Shown here piece by piece: positions 37,955 through 48,294 of a DNA stretch of 64,000 nucleotides. The notes under the pieces are model-generated. The model did not search any database. It was not told where the DNA came from and worked only from the letters and a program-made list of their open reading frames with translations. The DNA lies in assembly GCA_018263435.1 (NCBI GenBank), contig JAANXD010000077.1, positions 21,031 to 85,030 of the forward strand. Direction: 5' to 3'. Position 1 is the first letter of the stretch. Each line of letters begins with the position of its first letter. The position numbers were made by a program, and so were the translations under genes. This stretch comes from Candidatus Scalindua arabica (GTDB lineage: Bacteria > Planctomycetota > Brocadiia > Brocadiales > Scalinduaceae).

Positions 37955-38974
37955 TTAACAACTAACATTCGCTAATTTTAAGTTTTTATCAATTTCTTCA
38001 TTTATGATTGCAGCAGCTTTTATGGCATTAATCCCATCTTCACCGGAGACAACAGGTTGTTCACCGTTATTTATACAACTAACAAATGATTCCAGTTCTT
38101 TTCTCAATGGTTCCTGGTTGTTCATTTTTATTCGTTCGATTTTTAACATATCTCCAAATGAAAAGTTCTTGAGATCTGTAATGGTTGAAACGCCTTTACT
38201 TTCAGGATCAATAGATTTTAAGGTTAACTTTGGAGATTTCTTGTAAATAAGAGCATCTTGTCTTTGATAATCAAGCGATATATAGGAATTTTCAGAGAAA
38301 AGACGAATCCTTCTCATTGGCTCAAAAGAAACCCTGCTTGCCGTGATGTTTGCTACGCAACCATTTTCAAATTGGATGCGAGCGTTTGCAATATCTTCTT
38401 TGTCAGATATTACACCTACACCAACAGCATCTATCTTTTTTACTTTAGACTTGGAAAGGTCCAGTATAATATCTATATCGTGAATCATCAAGTCTAAGAC
38501 CACGCCTATATCGGCAGAGCGGAACGTAAATGGACTTAACCTGTGGCATTCTATGAATTTTACAGTAATATCAAGTTTCTGGATTGCCTCTATAGCAGGA
38601 TTAAATCTTTCTATGTAACCCGGTTGCAATATTGTAGAGGTTTCTTTACTTAATTTTATTAAATCTTCTGCCTCAGATACTGTTCCGGTCATGGGTTTTT
38701 CTACTAATACATGAATACCGTTTTTAAGCAGCTCTTTGGTGATTTCATAATGAGACTTGGTAGGAACAACTACACTGGCGGCATCAACCTTGTTTAAGAT
38801 GTCTTTGAATGAACTATAATATTTGGTATTGCAACGCTGTGCTACTGCTTCACCCGCATTCTTGTCAATGTCTACAACCCCGACAAGGCTTACTTCCGGT
38901 ATCTCAGAATAGATTCGTGCATGTTCTTTGCCGAGATGGCCTGTTCCAATAACTGCGATCTTTAATTTTTTCAA
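37955..38974 (-). CDS. Gfo/Idh/MocA family oxidoreductase
   Basis: AVIGTGHLGKEHARIYSEIPEVSLVGVVD, VEKPMTGTVSEAEDL, located directly downstream of lpxA. Confidence 0.9.
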   Translation of the reverse strand: MKKLKIAVIGTGHLGKEHARIYSEIPEVSLVGVVDIDKNAGEAVAQRCNTKYYSSFKDILNKVDAASVVVPTKSHYEITKELLKNGIHVLVEKPMTGTVSEAEDLIKLSKETSTILQPGYIERFNPAIEAIQKLDITVKFIECHRLSPFTFRSADIGVVLDLMIHDIDIILDLSKSKVKKIDAVGVGVISDKEDIANARIQFENGCVANITASRVSFEPMRRIRLFSENSYISLDYQRQDALIYKKSPKLTLKSIDPESKGVSTITDLKNFSFGDMLKIERIKMNNQEPLRKELESFVSCINNGEQPVVSGEDGINAIKAAAIINEEIDKNLKLANVSC

Positions 38975-38987
38975 AGCCTTGTATCTC

Positions 38988-39806
38988 TTATGATGGATTT
39001 GTTAATGCTGACCGTAATGACTCTCTGTATCTACCAAATTTTCCTTTATCAACGTTTCTAAAGAAATCTATTAATGCCTTTATTTCTGGCATCAAATTAT
39101 CCTGATTCTCTAACTCAGAAAGTATCTGACTTCTGTTCAATTGTTCTGTACGAAACAGCTGTTTAAATGCCCCCTTTATGGCATTTATACTATCCTGTGA
39201 AACCCCGGCCCTTTCTAAACCTATTGTATTAACCTTTCGTACCTTGGCAGGGTTTCCTTCCACTATCATGTAGGGCGGTACATCCTGGACAATTCTGGTG
39301 AGCCCGCCCACATATGAGTGTTGGCCAATGGTAGCAAAAGGTTGTATACCTGCAAGACCCATTAACTTTGCATGATTTTCTATCTTTATATGTCCACCTA
39401 CAAGTACACCATTAGCGATAAGGACGCGGTCTTCAATGATACAATCATGTGCTATATGTGAACATGACATAAAAAGGTTATTATTGCCAATAAGTGTTTC
39501 GCCTCCTCCTACTTCTGTGCCGGTATTGATTGTGACACATTCCCGAATAACATTGTTGCTGCCAATTATGAGTCTTGATTGTTCACCGTAATATTTTAAA
39601 TCCTGTGGTTCAGAACCTACCACGGCGTTGTGAAATATTACATTATTGCTGGCCAGAGTGGTATTGCCGGTGATTGTGACATTATTTTTAATAACGTTTC
39701 CATCGCCAATATTCACGTTTTTGTCAATTACAGACAGGGGTCCGATTTCAACGTCTTTACCGATTATAGCTTGAGGATGAATTATGGCGGTTGGATGTAT
39801 TTTCAT
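38988..39806 (-). CDS. lpxA: UDP-N-acetylglucosamine acyltransferase
   Basis: IHPTAIIHPQAIIGKDVEIGPLSVID; hexapeptide repeats; SCSHIAHDCIIEDRVLIANGVLVGGH; MIVEGNPAKVRKVNTIGLERAG. Confidence 0.96.
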   Translation of the reverse strand: MKIHPTAIIHPQAIIGKDVEIGPLSVIDKNVNIGDGNVIKNNVTITGNTTLASNNVIFHNAVVGSEPQDLKYYGEQSRLIIGSNNVIRECVTINTGTEVGGGETLIGNNNLFMSCSHIAHDCIIEDRVLIANGVLVGGHIKIENHAKLMGLAGIQPFATIGQHSYVGGLTRIVQDVPPYMIVEGNPAKVRKVNTIGLERAGVSQDSINAIKGAFKQLFRTEQLNRSQILSELENQDNLMPEIKALIDFFRNVDKGKFGRYRESLRSALTNPS

Positions 39807-39932
39807 TTGTTTTGTGTTTATTAGATTAGTAATAAAGTTAATGCGAAGGAAACTTTTTATAAACGAAAATTATAATGAGCCTTGGCGTAAGTTAATTGAA
39901 TTGTACAATAAATTAATGTGGTGTGCTTTGGC

Positions 39933-40805
39933 TTAATTATGTACTTGCTTCTTAGAACTTTTAAAGATTTTCTCGGCCATACATGTGTTTAAATAGTGTC
40001 CTGATTTAGTTGCAACTATACGAGCGTGCAATGTAAGATTAGTCAGATAAAGATCGCCTATAATGTCCAGTATCTTATGTCTGACACATTCATCTGGAAA
40101 CCGCAGATTAGCAGGGGTCATAGATAAAGGCTTTGTTATTGTGCCGTCCTCATTCAAGATAAGACTGTTTTCGTCAGTTACTCCTTTTCCCCATCCTCGC
40201 TTTCTGTATTCTTCAATAATTGTGCTAAGCCCGAATGTCCTTGCAGGTGCTATTTCCGTGCTAAAATTGTTTTCTGTCATTTCAATTTCAAAACATTGTC
40301 TATTCAGGAAAGATCCGTTGAAATCAAGGATATAAGAAAGGGATAGTCCTTTGTCATATGGTACAGCTAGTATACTTGAGTCGCCGTCACTTACCTTTAA
40401 TTCCTCTTGTAGGCAGAAAATATTTTTTGGCTCTCCAAGAGTTTTAATTCCTGTACCTTTTAACAGTTGTGTAAATACAAGAGAACTGCCGTCTCCTGCT
40501 GGTACTTCGTTGCCGTTGATTTCAATTTCTATATTGTCGATACCAAGTCCGGCTAAAGCCGCCATTACATGCTCAACACTTTTTACGCCGACTCCCTTTT
40601 CTCCTAGTGATACCATCCGATTCGAGCCAGAGAGTGCTTCAACATTTGCCGACACCTTTGGTTGGCTTGCAATGTCTGTGCGTATGAATTTTATGCCAGT
40701 ATTTGCAGGAGCAGGTTTAAAGCGAAGTTTAACTCCCTCACCAGTAAAAAGCCCTACTCCAGAATACTCTACTATCCTTGAGATTGTTTTTTGTTGATTG
40801 TTCAA
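39933..40805 (-). CDS. lpxC: UDP-3-O-acyl-N-acetylglucosamine deacetylase
   Basis: GVGLFTGEGVKLRFKPAPANTGIKFIR, SVEHVMAALAGLGIDNIEIEINGNEVPAGDGSS, RTFGL, HKILDIIGDLYL. Confidence 0.97.
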   Translation of the reverse strand: MNNQQKTISRIVEYSGVGLFTGEGVKLRFKPAPANTGIKFIRTDIASQPKVSANVEALSGSNRMVSLGEKGVGVKSVEHVMAALAGLGIDNIEIEINGNEVPAGDGSSLVFTQLLKGTGIKTLGEPKNIFCLQEELKVSDGDSSILAVPYDKGLSLSYILDFNGSFLNRQCFEIEMTENNFSTEIAPARTFGLSTIIEEYRKRGWGKGVTDENSLILNEDGTITKPLSMTPANLRFPDECVRHKILDIIGDLYLTNLTLHARIVATKSGHYLNTCMAEKIFKSSKKQVHN

Positions 40806-40808
40806 ATT

Positions 40809-41501
40809 CTATTTCTTTTCTTTTTCTTTGGAATACTCTGAATTTAAATGTTCAATTACACTTGCCGTGATGTCAACGGCTTTTGAATGGTATAATACAG
40901 TCCTGATACCTATCTTAAATTGAAGGTCAGAGATTTGTCCGCTGTCCAGTTCTGGTTCTTCCTTCTTGATAATAAGATCATAGCTCTCGCTCTCCCCGAT
41001 TTCTTCAACCTTTTTTACTACTTCACCATAGATTTGTTCGAAGAAAGTTTTATATCTTTTAAGCAGTTGTCTTTCTGCAAATTTTGCATAGCCTTCCAAT
41101 TCTACATTTTTTCTTTCCAGCATATCTTCGTTTTTCCTTCTGGTTTCACTGCCTAAATCCAGTAGCTGTGTCTCTTCGTTCAGATCTATCATTTCCTTCC
41201 TTTTTTTGTTTATTTCATCTTGAAGTTCTTTTTCTAAATCCTTCAGGCCCTGGTCTAGATCGGTTCTTTTTTCGTACTTTTCAAATACCCTGCTTATATC
41301 AACTATACCGATCTTAAACCCCTCTGCATTAGCGTCCATGGGATTCATATTCATGGTAGCGATACTTGCAAGCAAAACAAATACTAAGCATATAATTGGC
41401 GTTCTTGTAAATAAGTTTTTCATAATAGTAAGTTCCTCTCCTTTCCTGATTTTTAAAGAAGCAGACAATAAAGGGTTTTCCTTACATCCCACTTCCACCA
41501 A
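40809..41501 (-). CDS. OmpH/Skp-family periplasmic chaperone
   Basis: Signal sequence; KIGIVDISRVFEKYEKRTDLDQGLKDLEKELQDEINKKRKEM coiled coil; start probably inside the ORF (MKNLFTRTP). Confidence 0.88.
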   Translation of the reverse strand: MVEVGCKENPLLSASLKIRKGEELTIMKNLFTRTPIICLVFVLLASIATMNMNPMDANAEGFKIGIVDISRVFEKYEKRTDLDQGLKDLEKELQDEINKKRKEMIDLNEETQLLDLGSETRRKNEDMLERKNVELEGYAKFAERQLLKRYKTFFEQIYGEVVKKVEEIGESESYDLIIKKEEPELDSGQISDLQFKIGIRTVLYHSKAVDITASVIEHLNSEYSKEKEKK

Positions 41502-43860
41502 AATTAAATGTTATAGTTTGTTCATCATCAGAATCTTTTCTTACAAATGGGAAACCAAAGTCAATTGCGACCACTGAGTTTCCTAAAAATGGTACACGTG
41601 CCCTGAAGCCGAAACCCAGTGAAGCACGCAGGTTGGTGAAATTTATGTCATTTACATCGGTGTCGACTTTTCCTACATCAACAAAGAATGCACCTCTAAC
41701 CATGTCTGCGTAAACAGGCATGGTGTATTCAGTTGTTCCAGTTATTAATGCTTTGCCGCCTATTTGTTCTCTTGATGCCGTGTCGATCGGTCCCACACCT
41801 CTGAAGCTAAAACCTCGTATGGAATTAGAGCCTCCTGCAAATAGTCGTTCGAAGATCGGTACACCTTCATCTGTGGTTGACTCTACTATACCAAAAGTTC
41901 CTCCGTATGAGAGGATATGTTTGCCCCAATTAGGAAAGTCAAACATAGTATGATATTTCTTGCCTTTTGTTACAAATTTCACTATGTCAACATCAAGGCT
42001 TGAGACTTCTAAAGATGAATTGATTTCATAACCTTTGGTAGTGAAGTAACGGCTATTCCGCCTGTCTAACTTTGCGCTTAGTGCCAGGCTTAATTTTTGA
42101 TTACTTCCTTCTAACTCTTTAACAGATTGAGGTGCATTATCGTCAACGTCTTGTACTCCTATTACTTCGTAGTTTGGGGAAAGTCCCAATCTTAATCCCC
42201 TGAACCAGTTTACCTGCTTGCCAACACTTAATTTTCCGCCCTTTCTTTCCTCAATATAGTCTTCCCTCTCACGGAGGAAAGCATTAGCGCTGAGACCAAG
42301 ACTATAGCCTGTGTCGTAAACTGAAGGATTTTGGAATGATAACATTCCTTCTGTTCTTTGAAATCCAGGGCTAAATCTTAAAGTTATTACGTGTCCTGCA
42401 CCACGAAATGCATTACCAGAAGTAAAGTCTTTCCAGTCTTTAGGCAGATCAAATAAATCGAAGTTTTTGTTAGAATACGAAACATCTGCGAAGAGGCCGG
42501 CATTGGCACCAAAACCTCCACCAAATCTTAACATTCCGGTCCTTCCCTCTTTTACATTGACGATTACGTTCTTAGTATTATGTTTTGTGCCGGGTTCGTA
42601 GCTGATTGCAGTTGGTGTGCCGGATTCTTGATCGAAATACCCTGTACCTGTTAACCTTTGTTCGCTAATATGAACTTTTTCAGTATCAAGCCTTTCTCCA
42701 GGAAAAAAGAGTAATTCCCTGCGTATTACAGTGTCTTTTGTCTTGTCGTTACCGGTAACAATAATTTTTTCTATAAAAAACCTTTCATTCTCTCGAATAT
42801 CATAGGTTATATCTATTTTGGGTTCAACCTGTTTATAGGTATAGTCGGTTTTCACACTTGCATTAATATAACCTTGTCTGCCATAAGCCTTCCGTATCAT
42901 TTGAGTATCTTTTTGAAGAGATTCTGGTAGGAAGGCACTTCCTTTCATTAATTCGAGCATGTTGCTTATTTCAGTGTTTGTGAAAAGTGTATTTCCTTTT
43001 ATGTTTATAATATCAACATGGTACCTTTCCCCTTCATCTATTAAAACGTTAAGGAACATTTTTGATTTGTCAGGGCTATATTGCTCTTTCCATTTCACGT
43101 CGGCATCTAACCAGCCCCCACTTCTGTAAAATCCCTTTATGTTTTCAATATCTTCATTAAATTTGTTTTTATCGAATTGGCCTTTGAAGAAAAAGCGAGG
43201 AAACTTCCTTCTTTTCGTTTTCATGAGTTTAGAAAGTCTTTTACCAGAGAAGGTTTTGTTCCCTTCAAAGCTTATCTCTTTTATGTAGACCTTAGATTCT
43301 TCATGAATATTGTATGTTATATCAACATAACCATCTGCTCTTTTCTCTTCACTCTTGACAGTGACGAAGTGAAATCCTTTTGCCTGATAAATTTCCCGGA
43401 CTTTGTCTTCGCCCAGTTTAAGTAGATATTGTTTTAAATAATCACCCTCTTTTAATTCTACGGCTTCTCTGAGTTTTTTTGTCTTAACATTAGCGTTACC
43501 TACAAAACTTATATTTTTTACAACAGGACGTTCTAATACAAGGAAGATTATTTTAATGCCATCTTGATACGGTTCTACTTCAACTTCTATATTGTCAAAG
43601 AAACCCAGCAGCCAGATAGCATCAACATCCTGGCTTATTGCTTGAGGGTCGTATAAATCACCCTCATTAGTTTTTATGGCAGCTTTAATTGTGTTGCCAC
43701 TTATTCTGTGATTACCTTTGTATTCAATCTTCCTTATGATAGCCTGTGGTGGTGCTTCATTTTCCTGTGCATTTAACAGGCTATTGTTCTCCAGCGGAAG
43801 AAGGATAATAAAAGCAACAACTAAAATTATATATTTTCTAGACATAAGTTTAGTCTTCAT
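41482..43860 (-). CDS. bamA: Outer membrane protein assembly factor BamA
   Basis: POTRA repeats, C-terminal Omp85 barrel with LFAGGSNSIRGFSFRGVGP and terminal aromatic-type strand. Confidence 0.96.
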   Translation of the reverse strand: MKTKLMSRKYIILVVAFIILLPLENNSLLNAQENEAPPQAIIRKIEYKGNHRISGNTIKAAIKTNEGDLYDPQAISQDVDAIWLLGFFDNIEVEVEPYQDGIKIIFLVLERPVVKNISFVGNANVKTKKLREAVELKEGDYLKQYLLKLGEDKVREIYQAKGFHFVTVKSEEKRADGYVDITYNIHEESKVYIKEISFEGNKTFSGKRLSKLMKTKRRKFPRFFFKGQFDKNKFNEDIENIKGFYRSGGWLDADVKWKEQYSPDKSKMFLNVLIDEGERYHVDIINIKGNTLFTNTEISNMLELMKGSAFLPESLQKDTQMIRKAYGRQGYINASVKTDYTYKQVEPKIDITYDIRENERFFIEKIIVTGNDKTKDTVIRRELLFFPGERLDTEKVHISEQRLTGTGYFDQESGTPTAISYEPGTKHNTKNVIVNVKEGRTGMLRFGGGFGANAGLFADVSYSNKNFDLFDLPKDWKDFTSGNAFRGAGHVITLRFSPGFQRTEGMLSFQNPSVYDTGYSLGLSANAFLREREDYIEERKGGKLSVGKQVNWFRGLRLGLSPNYEVIGVQDVDDNAPQSVKELEGSNQKLSLALSAKLDRRNSRYFTTKGYEINSSLEVSSLDVDIVKFVTKGKKYHTMFDFPNWGKHILSYGGTFGIVESTTDEGVPIFERLFAGGSNSIRGFSFRGVGPIDTASREQIGGKALITGTTEYTMPVYADMVRGAFFVDVGKVDTDVNDINFTNLRASLGFGFRARVPFLGNSVVAIDFGFPFVRKDSDDEQTITFNFGGSGM

Positions 43861-45196
43861 CTGACGAAATATTATGTTGGTAATTTTCGAATCTTAAGAT
43901 TTCTCGTAAGAAAGTAAGCTTTACTTTACCAGTCGGCCCATTTCTCTGTTTTGCTATGTTCAGATCAACTTCGCCCGGCCTTTTAGTTGGGTCGTAATAG
44001 TCTTCTCTATGTATTAATATAATCACATCAGCATCTTGTTCGATAGATCCGGATTCTCGCAGGTCAGACATTCTTGGTGTATGTCCATCTCGTGTTTCTA
44101 CTGAGCGATTTAATTGGGAGACAGCAATCACCGGTACCTCTAATTCTCTGGCCAATGCCTTCAGTCCTCTTGAGATTCCGGATATTTCCTGCTGCCTGTT
44201 TTCTGCTTGTCTCCCCTCCATTAATTGCAAATAATCGATAATAATCATCTGAATATCATGTTGTAATTTAAGACGCCTGGCCTTGGCGCGTAGTTCAAGA
44301 AGGCCAAGCCCCGGGGTGTCGTCGATATATATTTCTGATTCTGATAAATCGCCCATAGCCAAAGAGAGGTTTGAGAATTGGTTGTCGTCAAGTTTGCCTG
44401 TACGCAGAAGATGTGCATCTATCTTTGCGGTAGAGCACAACATGTTTTGTGCAACCTGCTGGGCCGACATTTCCATCGAGAAGATTAATGTTGGTTTTTT
44501 CTCTTTTGTGCCGGCATGTTCCGCAATATTTAAGACTAAACTTGATTTTCCCATACTTGGCCTTGCCGCTATAATTATTAACTCGGATTTTTGAAGACCT
44601 GAGGTGATGTCGTCAAGGTCGTAGTAACCAGTTGATACTCCGGTTAATCTACCTTCTCTGTCGTGCAAATTGCTAATGTGGTCGAATGTATCATGAAGTA
44701 TGTTAAATAGTTTTGTTGTTGGAGAGGAAAATTTACGTTGTGTTATGTCAAATATTTCTTTTTCGGCTACATCTAAAAGTTCGTCAGATTCCAGAGAATC
44801 ATTATATGCCTCCTGCTGAATCTTTGCAGTTGCAGTAATCAAATCTCTTTTTATTGTCTTTTCTCGAACAATCTTTGCGTAATATTCTACATTTGAGGCT
44901 AGTGGAACTGATTCTTCCAGTTCCATCAAATACTCTGCACCGCCTACCTTCTCAAGTAAAGATTGCTTTTTAAGTTCATCCTTCAAAATAACAAGATCAA
45001 CTGCGGTGTTCTTATTATATATATCTACGATAGTATCAAAAATATGCTGATGAGCGGTTTTGTAGAAGTTGTCTGTTCTTAATATTTCTGTAACAAGATT
45101 AATTGCTTCATTATCCAGTAACATAGAGCCGAGGACGCTTGTTTCAGCTTCTATGTTGAATGGCTGTGTCTTTTGTTGTATTAGTCCCGTTGTCAT
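43850..45196 (-). CDS. dnaB: Replicative DNA helicase
   Basis: NIEAETSVLGSMLLDNEAI, IIIAARPSMGKSSLVLNIAEHAG, FSMEMSAQQ, IIIDYLQLM. Confidence 0.97.
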   Translation of the reverse strand: MTTGLIQQKTQPFNIEAETSVLGSMLLDNEAINLVTEILRTDNFYKTAHQHIFDTIVDIYNKNTAVDLVILKDELKKQSLLEKVGGAEYLMELEESVPLASNVEYYAKIVREKTIKRDLITATAKIQQEAYNDSLESDELLDVAEKEIFDITQRKFSSPTTKLFNILHDTFDHISNLHDREGRLTGVSTGYYDLDDITSGLQKSELIIIAARPSMGKSSLVLNIAEHAGTKEKKPTLIFSMEMSAQQVAQNMLCSTAKIDAHLLRTGKLDDNQFSNLSLAMGDLSESEIYIDDTPGLGLLELRAKARRLKLQHDIQMIIIDYLQLMEGRQAENRQQEISGISRGLKALARELEVPVIAVSQLNRSVETRDGHTPRMSDLRESGSIEQDADVIILIHREDYYDPTKRPGEVDLNIAKQRNGPTGKVKLTFLREILRFENYQHNISSDED

Positions 45197-45244
45197 TGTT
45201 TTGCAGCTTTAAGAAGGGTAACCAAAACAGGATATAATTAGTGA

Positions 45245-45763
45245 TTAATTTTCGTCTGTTTCCTGGTCGTTCTCAGAAGGAGATGTAGATGATTCTGTCT
45301 GGGGGTCTGCTGATTTTTCAGATTCGCTTACAATCCATACTCTGCATTGCGCTTTTACCTCAGGATGCAACATCACAGTAACATTGTATAAATCGCATTT
45401 TTTGATCGGTGTTTCAAGGACTACCATGTTCTCATCAATTTGATACCCTTTTTCAGATAGTACTTCTGCAATATGATTCGCAGTTACAGAACCAAAAAGT
45501 TTCCCTTCTTTGTTTGTTTTGACAGTAATGGTGCATGATACATTTGAGATCTCATCTGCTAATACCTGGAGCTTTCTAATTTCTTCTTTTTGCATCTCCT
45601 CATTTTTCATTCTTTGAAACTTGATCTGTTCAATATTTCCCCGGGTCACAGTTGTTGCAAACTTTTTAGGCAATAGATAATTTCTTGCGTAGCCATTTGC
45701 CACATCAACTACCTCGCCAATCTTACCTAATTTCTGAATATCTTTTTTTAGTAATATTTTCAT
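45245..45763 (-). CDS. rplI: 50S ribosomal protein L9
   Basis: MKILLKKDIQKLGKIGEVVDVANGYARNYLLPKKFA. Confidence 0.98.
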   Translation of the reverse strand: MKILLKKDIQKLGKIGEVVDVANGYARNYLLPKKFATTVTRGNIEQIKFQRMKNEEMQKEEIRKLQVLADEISNVSCTITVKTNKEGKLFGSVTANHIAEVLSEKGYQIDENMVVLETPIKKCDLYNVTVMLHPEVKAQCRVWIVSESEKSADPQTESSTSPSENDQETDEN

Positions 45764-45859
45764 GTATAAAAGTTCCTATAGCTTGAATATCAAGACAAGC
45801 CGTTTTTAAGCTGTAATAAATAGATTTACCCCTGGTGTTTTCAGGTGAAACCTTTCAAT

Positions 45860-46120
45860 TCAAGACAGTAATGCCATATGCCTGGCTCTTTTCAGGGCAG
45901 TCTTGACAGAGCGCTGGTGCTTTGTGCAGTTCCCTGAACGCTTCTTTGGGAGCAGTTTGCCCTGACTTCCCACCAACTTTTGCAAATAATGCATGTCTTT
46001 ATAGTCGATCGAATCTACCTTGGATCTGCAAAAGCGACACTTTGTAGTAAATTCCTGATATTTCTTTTTCTTGTGTGTTGGTTCGAACGTTTTCTTTTTT
46101 TGAAATTTTCTTCGTTTCAT
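45860..46120 (-). CDS. rpsR: 30S ribosomal protein S18
   Basis: CRFCRSKVDSIDYKDMHYLQKLVGSQGKLLPKKRSGNCTKHQRSVKTALKRARHMALL. Confidence 0.97.
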   Translation of the reverse strand: MKRRKFQKKKTFEPTHKKKKYQEFTTKCRFCRSKVDSIDYKDMHYLQKLVGSQGKLLPKKRSGNCTKHQRSVKTALKRARHMALLS

Positions 46121-46159
46121 TAATGCAGTTCTTTTTAAAGTTGTTATAAATGCTATTTT

Positions 46160-46591
46160 TTAAAATGGTATTTCTTCGTCGTTAATGTCTGTTGGTGGCT
46201 TAGACTGTTTGCTGTTGAACCCTGTTTCATCAGGGAAATCAGCCCCTTCACCTTTTTTTGTTTTGCCTCCTATAAATTGAAAATCCTCGGCTACTACACG
46301 CAAGGTGTTACGTTTTTGACCGTCTTTTGTTTCCCACTGGTTAAATTGCAGGCGTCCTTCGATAAATATAGGATTACCCTTGCTAAAGTATTCATTTATA
46401 ACTTCTGCACGCCTGCCAAACATGTTTATATCCACAAAACATACTTCTTTTTTTTGCTCTCCATCTGGACTCTTCCATTCCCTGTTAGTAGCGATCCCAA
46501 AACTGGCAATGGCAGTGCCGCTTGGTGTATACCTCAGTTCAGGGTCTCTTGTGAGATTTCCTATTAGAAAGACTTTGTTAAGGTTAGCCAT
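46160..46591 (-). CDS. ssb: Single-stranded DNA-binding protein
   Basis: NLNKVFLIGNLTRDPELRYTPSGTAIASFGIATN; C-terminal acidic tip DDEEIPF-like (INDEEIPF). Confidence 0.98.
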   Translation of the reverse strand: MANLNKVFLIGNLTRDPELRYTPSGTAIASFGIATNREWKSPDGEQKKEVCFVDINMFGRRAEVINEYFSKGNPIFIEGRLQFNQWETKDGQKRNTLRVVAEDFQFIGGKTKKGEGADFPDETGFNSKQSKPPTDINDEEIPF

Positions 46592-46651
46592 ATTTCCTTT
46601 CTTACGAACTTTTGTTTATATATATCCTAGTATACTGAAGACCACACACTA

Positions 46652-47035
46652 CTATTCAGATGCTACCGGTGCAGGGCTTGTGTCCTCACTTTCAGTAGCA
46701 ACAGGTTCTTCTTCAGGTTTTTCAGTGTCTTCAGGTTTCGATTCTCTAATTTTATCTGTCTTGACAATCAGGGACCTTAAAACATTGTCTGAAAGCTGCA
46801 AATCCCTTTTCATATGTATTATAGAGTCTTCGGGCGCATTAAAATATATCAGCAAATAAGTGCCACGTTTATGCCCTTTAAGTTTATATGCAAATTTTCT
46901 TTCATCCCACTTTTGAGTGTCAAGGATTTCAGCGCCCTTGTTTTTCAAAAGATCCTGGATGTGTTTAACAGCTCCTTCCCAATCTGCACCTGCAATCGTA
47001 TCGCTAATTATGAACATACCTTCGTATAATCTCAA
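46652..47035 (-). CDS. rpsF: 30S ribosomal protein S6
   Basis: RLYEGMFIISDTI ... DTQKWDERKFAYKLKGHKRGTYLLIYFNAP. Confidence 0.96.
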   Translation of the reverse strand: MRLYEGMFIISDTIAGADWEGAVKHIQDLLKNKGAEILDTQKWDERKFAYKLKGHKRGTYLLIYFNAPEDSIIHMKRDLQLSDNVLRSLIVKTDKIRESKPEDTEKPEEEPVATESEDTSPAPVASE

Positions 47036-47049
47036 GTTTACCTTCCCTC

Positions 47050-47607
47050 CTAGTTAATCATACTCATACAATTATTAATGTCTGTTGTAATCCAATATCT
47101 TATTGCATTACATGCCTTATCTAAAGCGTCTTCTATCACATTTTTCTCTTCTCTCGTAAAACGTGATAGAACAAAATCCTTTGTGTCCTCTGATGATACG
47201 TTTCCTATGCCGATCCTTAACTTGGGAAAATCTGTGGTCTTCAAATGATCTGAGATTGATTTCAATCCATTGTGTCCGCCACTGCTTCCCTTTTCCCTAA
47301 TCCTGACTTTCCCCAAAGGGAGATTAATATCATCCAGAACTATAAGGATTTCGTTCAGGTTGCAATTATTTTTTTCTGCGATTCTTTTTGTAGGGATACC
47401 GCTCAGATTCATAAATAATTGAGGCTTTACAAAGAGTATTTCTTCCCCTTCAATAAGACATTTGTTTACGATAGAATCGCGATATTTCTTTGTAAAGCTT
47501 ACTTTGCAATCCTTGAGAAACTTGTCAATAACCATGAAGCCAATGTTGTGCCTGGTCTTTGTATATTTTGTCCCTGGATTTCCAAGTCCAATAACAATTT
47601 TCATCAA
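47050..47607 (-). CDS. pth: Peptidyl-tRNA hydrolase
   Basis: IGLGNPGTKYTKTRHNIGFMVID, FVKPQLFMNLSG, LDDINLPLGKVRIREKGSSGGHNGLKSI. Confidence 0.98.
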   Translation of the reverse strand: MMKIVIGLGNPGTKYTKTRHNIGFMVIDKFLKDCKVSFTKKYRDSIVNKCLIEGEEILFVKPQLFMNLSGIPTKRIAEKNNCNLNEILIVLDDINLPLGKVRIREKGSSGGHNGLKSISDHLKTTDFPKLRIGIGNVSSEDTKDFVLSRFTREEKNVIEDALDKACNAIRYWITTDINNCMSMIN

Positions 47608-48245
47608 TCCTTATTTTCTGGCTCTTCCTCTTTTTCCGGTTTGCGGGCACTAATTATTTCCGGTTCGGACGATTCTTCTTCTTCAGGTGCTTCTTTTTCT
47701 TCTGTAGCGAAATGGACAGATACAACAATAGCATCAGGATTTCCTAAGACTTTAGCATTCGCAGGAAGTTCTAAGTCGCTTATATGTATAGTATTTCCTA
47801 TGGCCAGTTCTGAAATATTGATACGAATATTTTTTGGGATTTCTGTCGGAAGGCACTCTATCTCAATTTCTTTCAGTGCATGATCCAGGATGCCACCCTC
47901 TTTGACCCCTTGTGAAGTTCCATATAACACTATAGGCACATTAGTCGTGACTTTCTCTGTTAAGGCAATTCTGACAAAGTCAACATGTAGTATTTTCCTG
48001 CCAAATGTATCAAATTGCACATCTTTAATTAGCGCTATCTCCTCTGAGCTGTCCCACTTCAAATTAACCATTTTGGCCTCGGTGTTGAGTGCTTTTGAGA
48101 ATTCCTTTTCGTTTAGCAGGAACATTATACTTTCCTGTTTGTGGCCGTACAGGATAGCGGGTATTAAGCCTGACTCTCTGTTCTTTCGCGCTTTCAGAGA
48201 ACCTGTGTCTTTTTTTATTTTTACCTGTAGTTGTTGCGTTTCCAT
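47604..48245 (-). CDS. rplY: 50S ribosomal protein L25 (CTC-type)
   Basis: RKNRESGLIPAILYGHKQESIMFLLNEKEF, HVDFVRI, acidic C-terminal tail. Confidence 0.96.
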   Translation of the reverse strand: METQQLQVKIKKDTGSLKARKNRESGLIPAILYGHKQESIMFLLNEKEFSKALNTEAKMVNLKWDSSEEIALIKDVQFDTFGRKILHVDFVRIALTEKVTTNVPIVLYGTSQGVKEGGILDHALKEIEIECLPTEIPKNIRINISELAIGNTIHISDLELPANAKVLGNPDAIVVSVHFATEEKEAPEEEESSEPEIISARKPEKEEEPENKD

Positions 48246-48294
48246 TTGATCCTTCTTAAATATCTTGAAAAGTTTAAAAATGAAAAATTATAGT

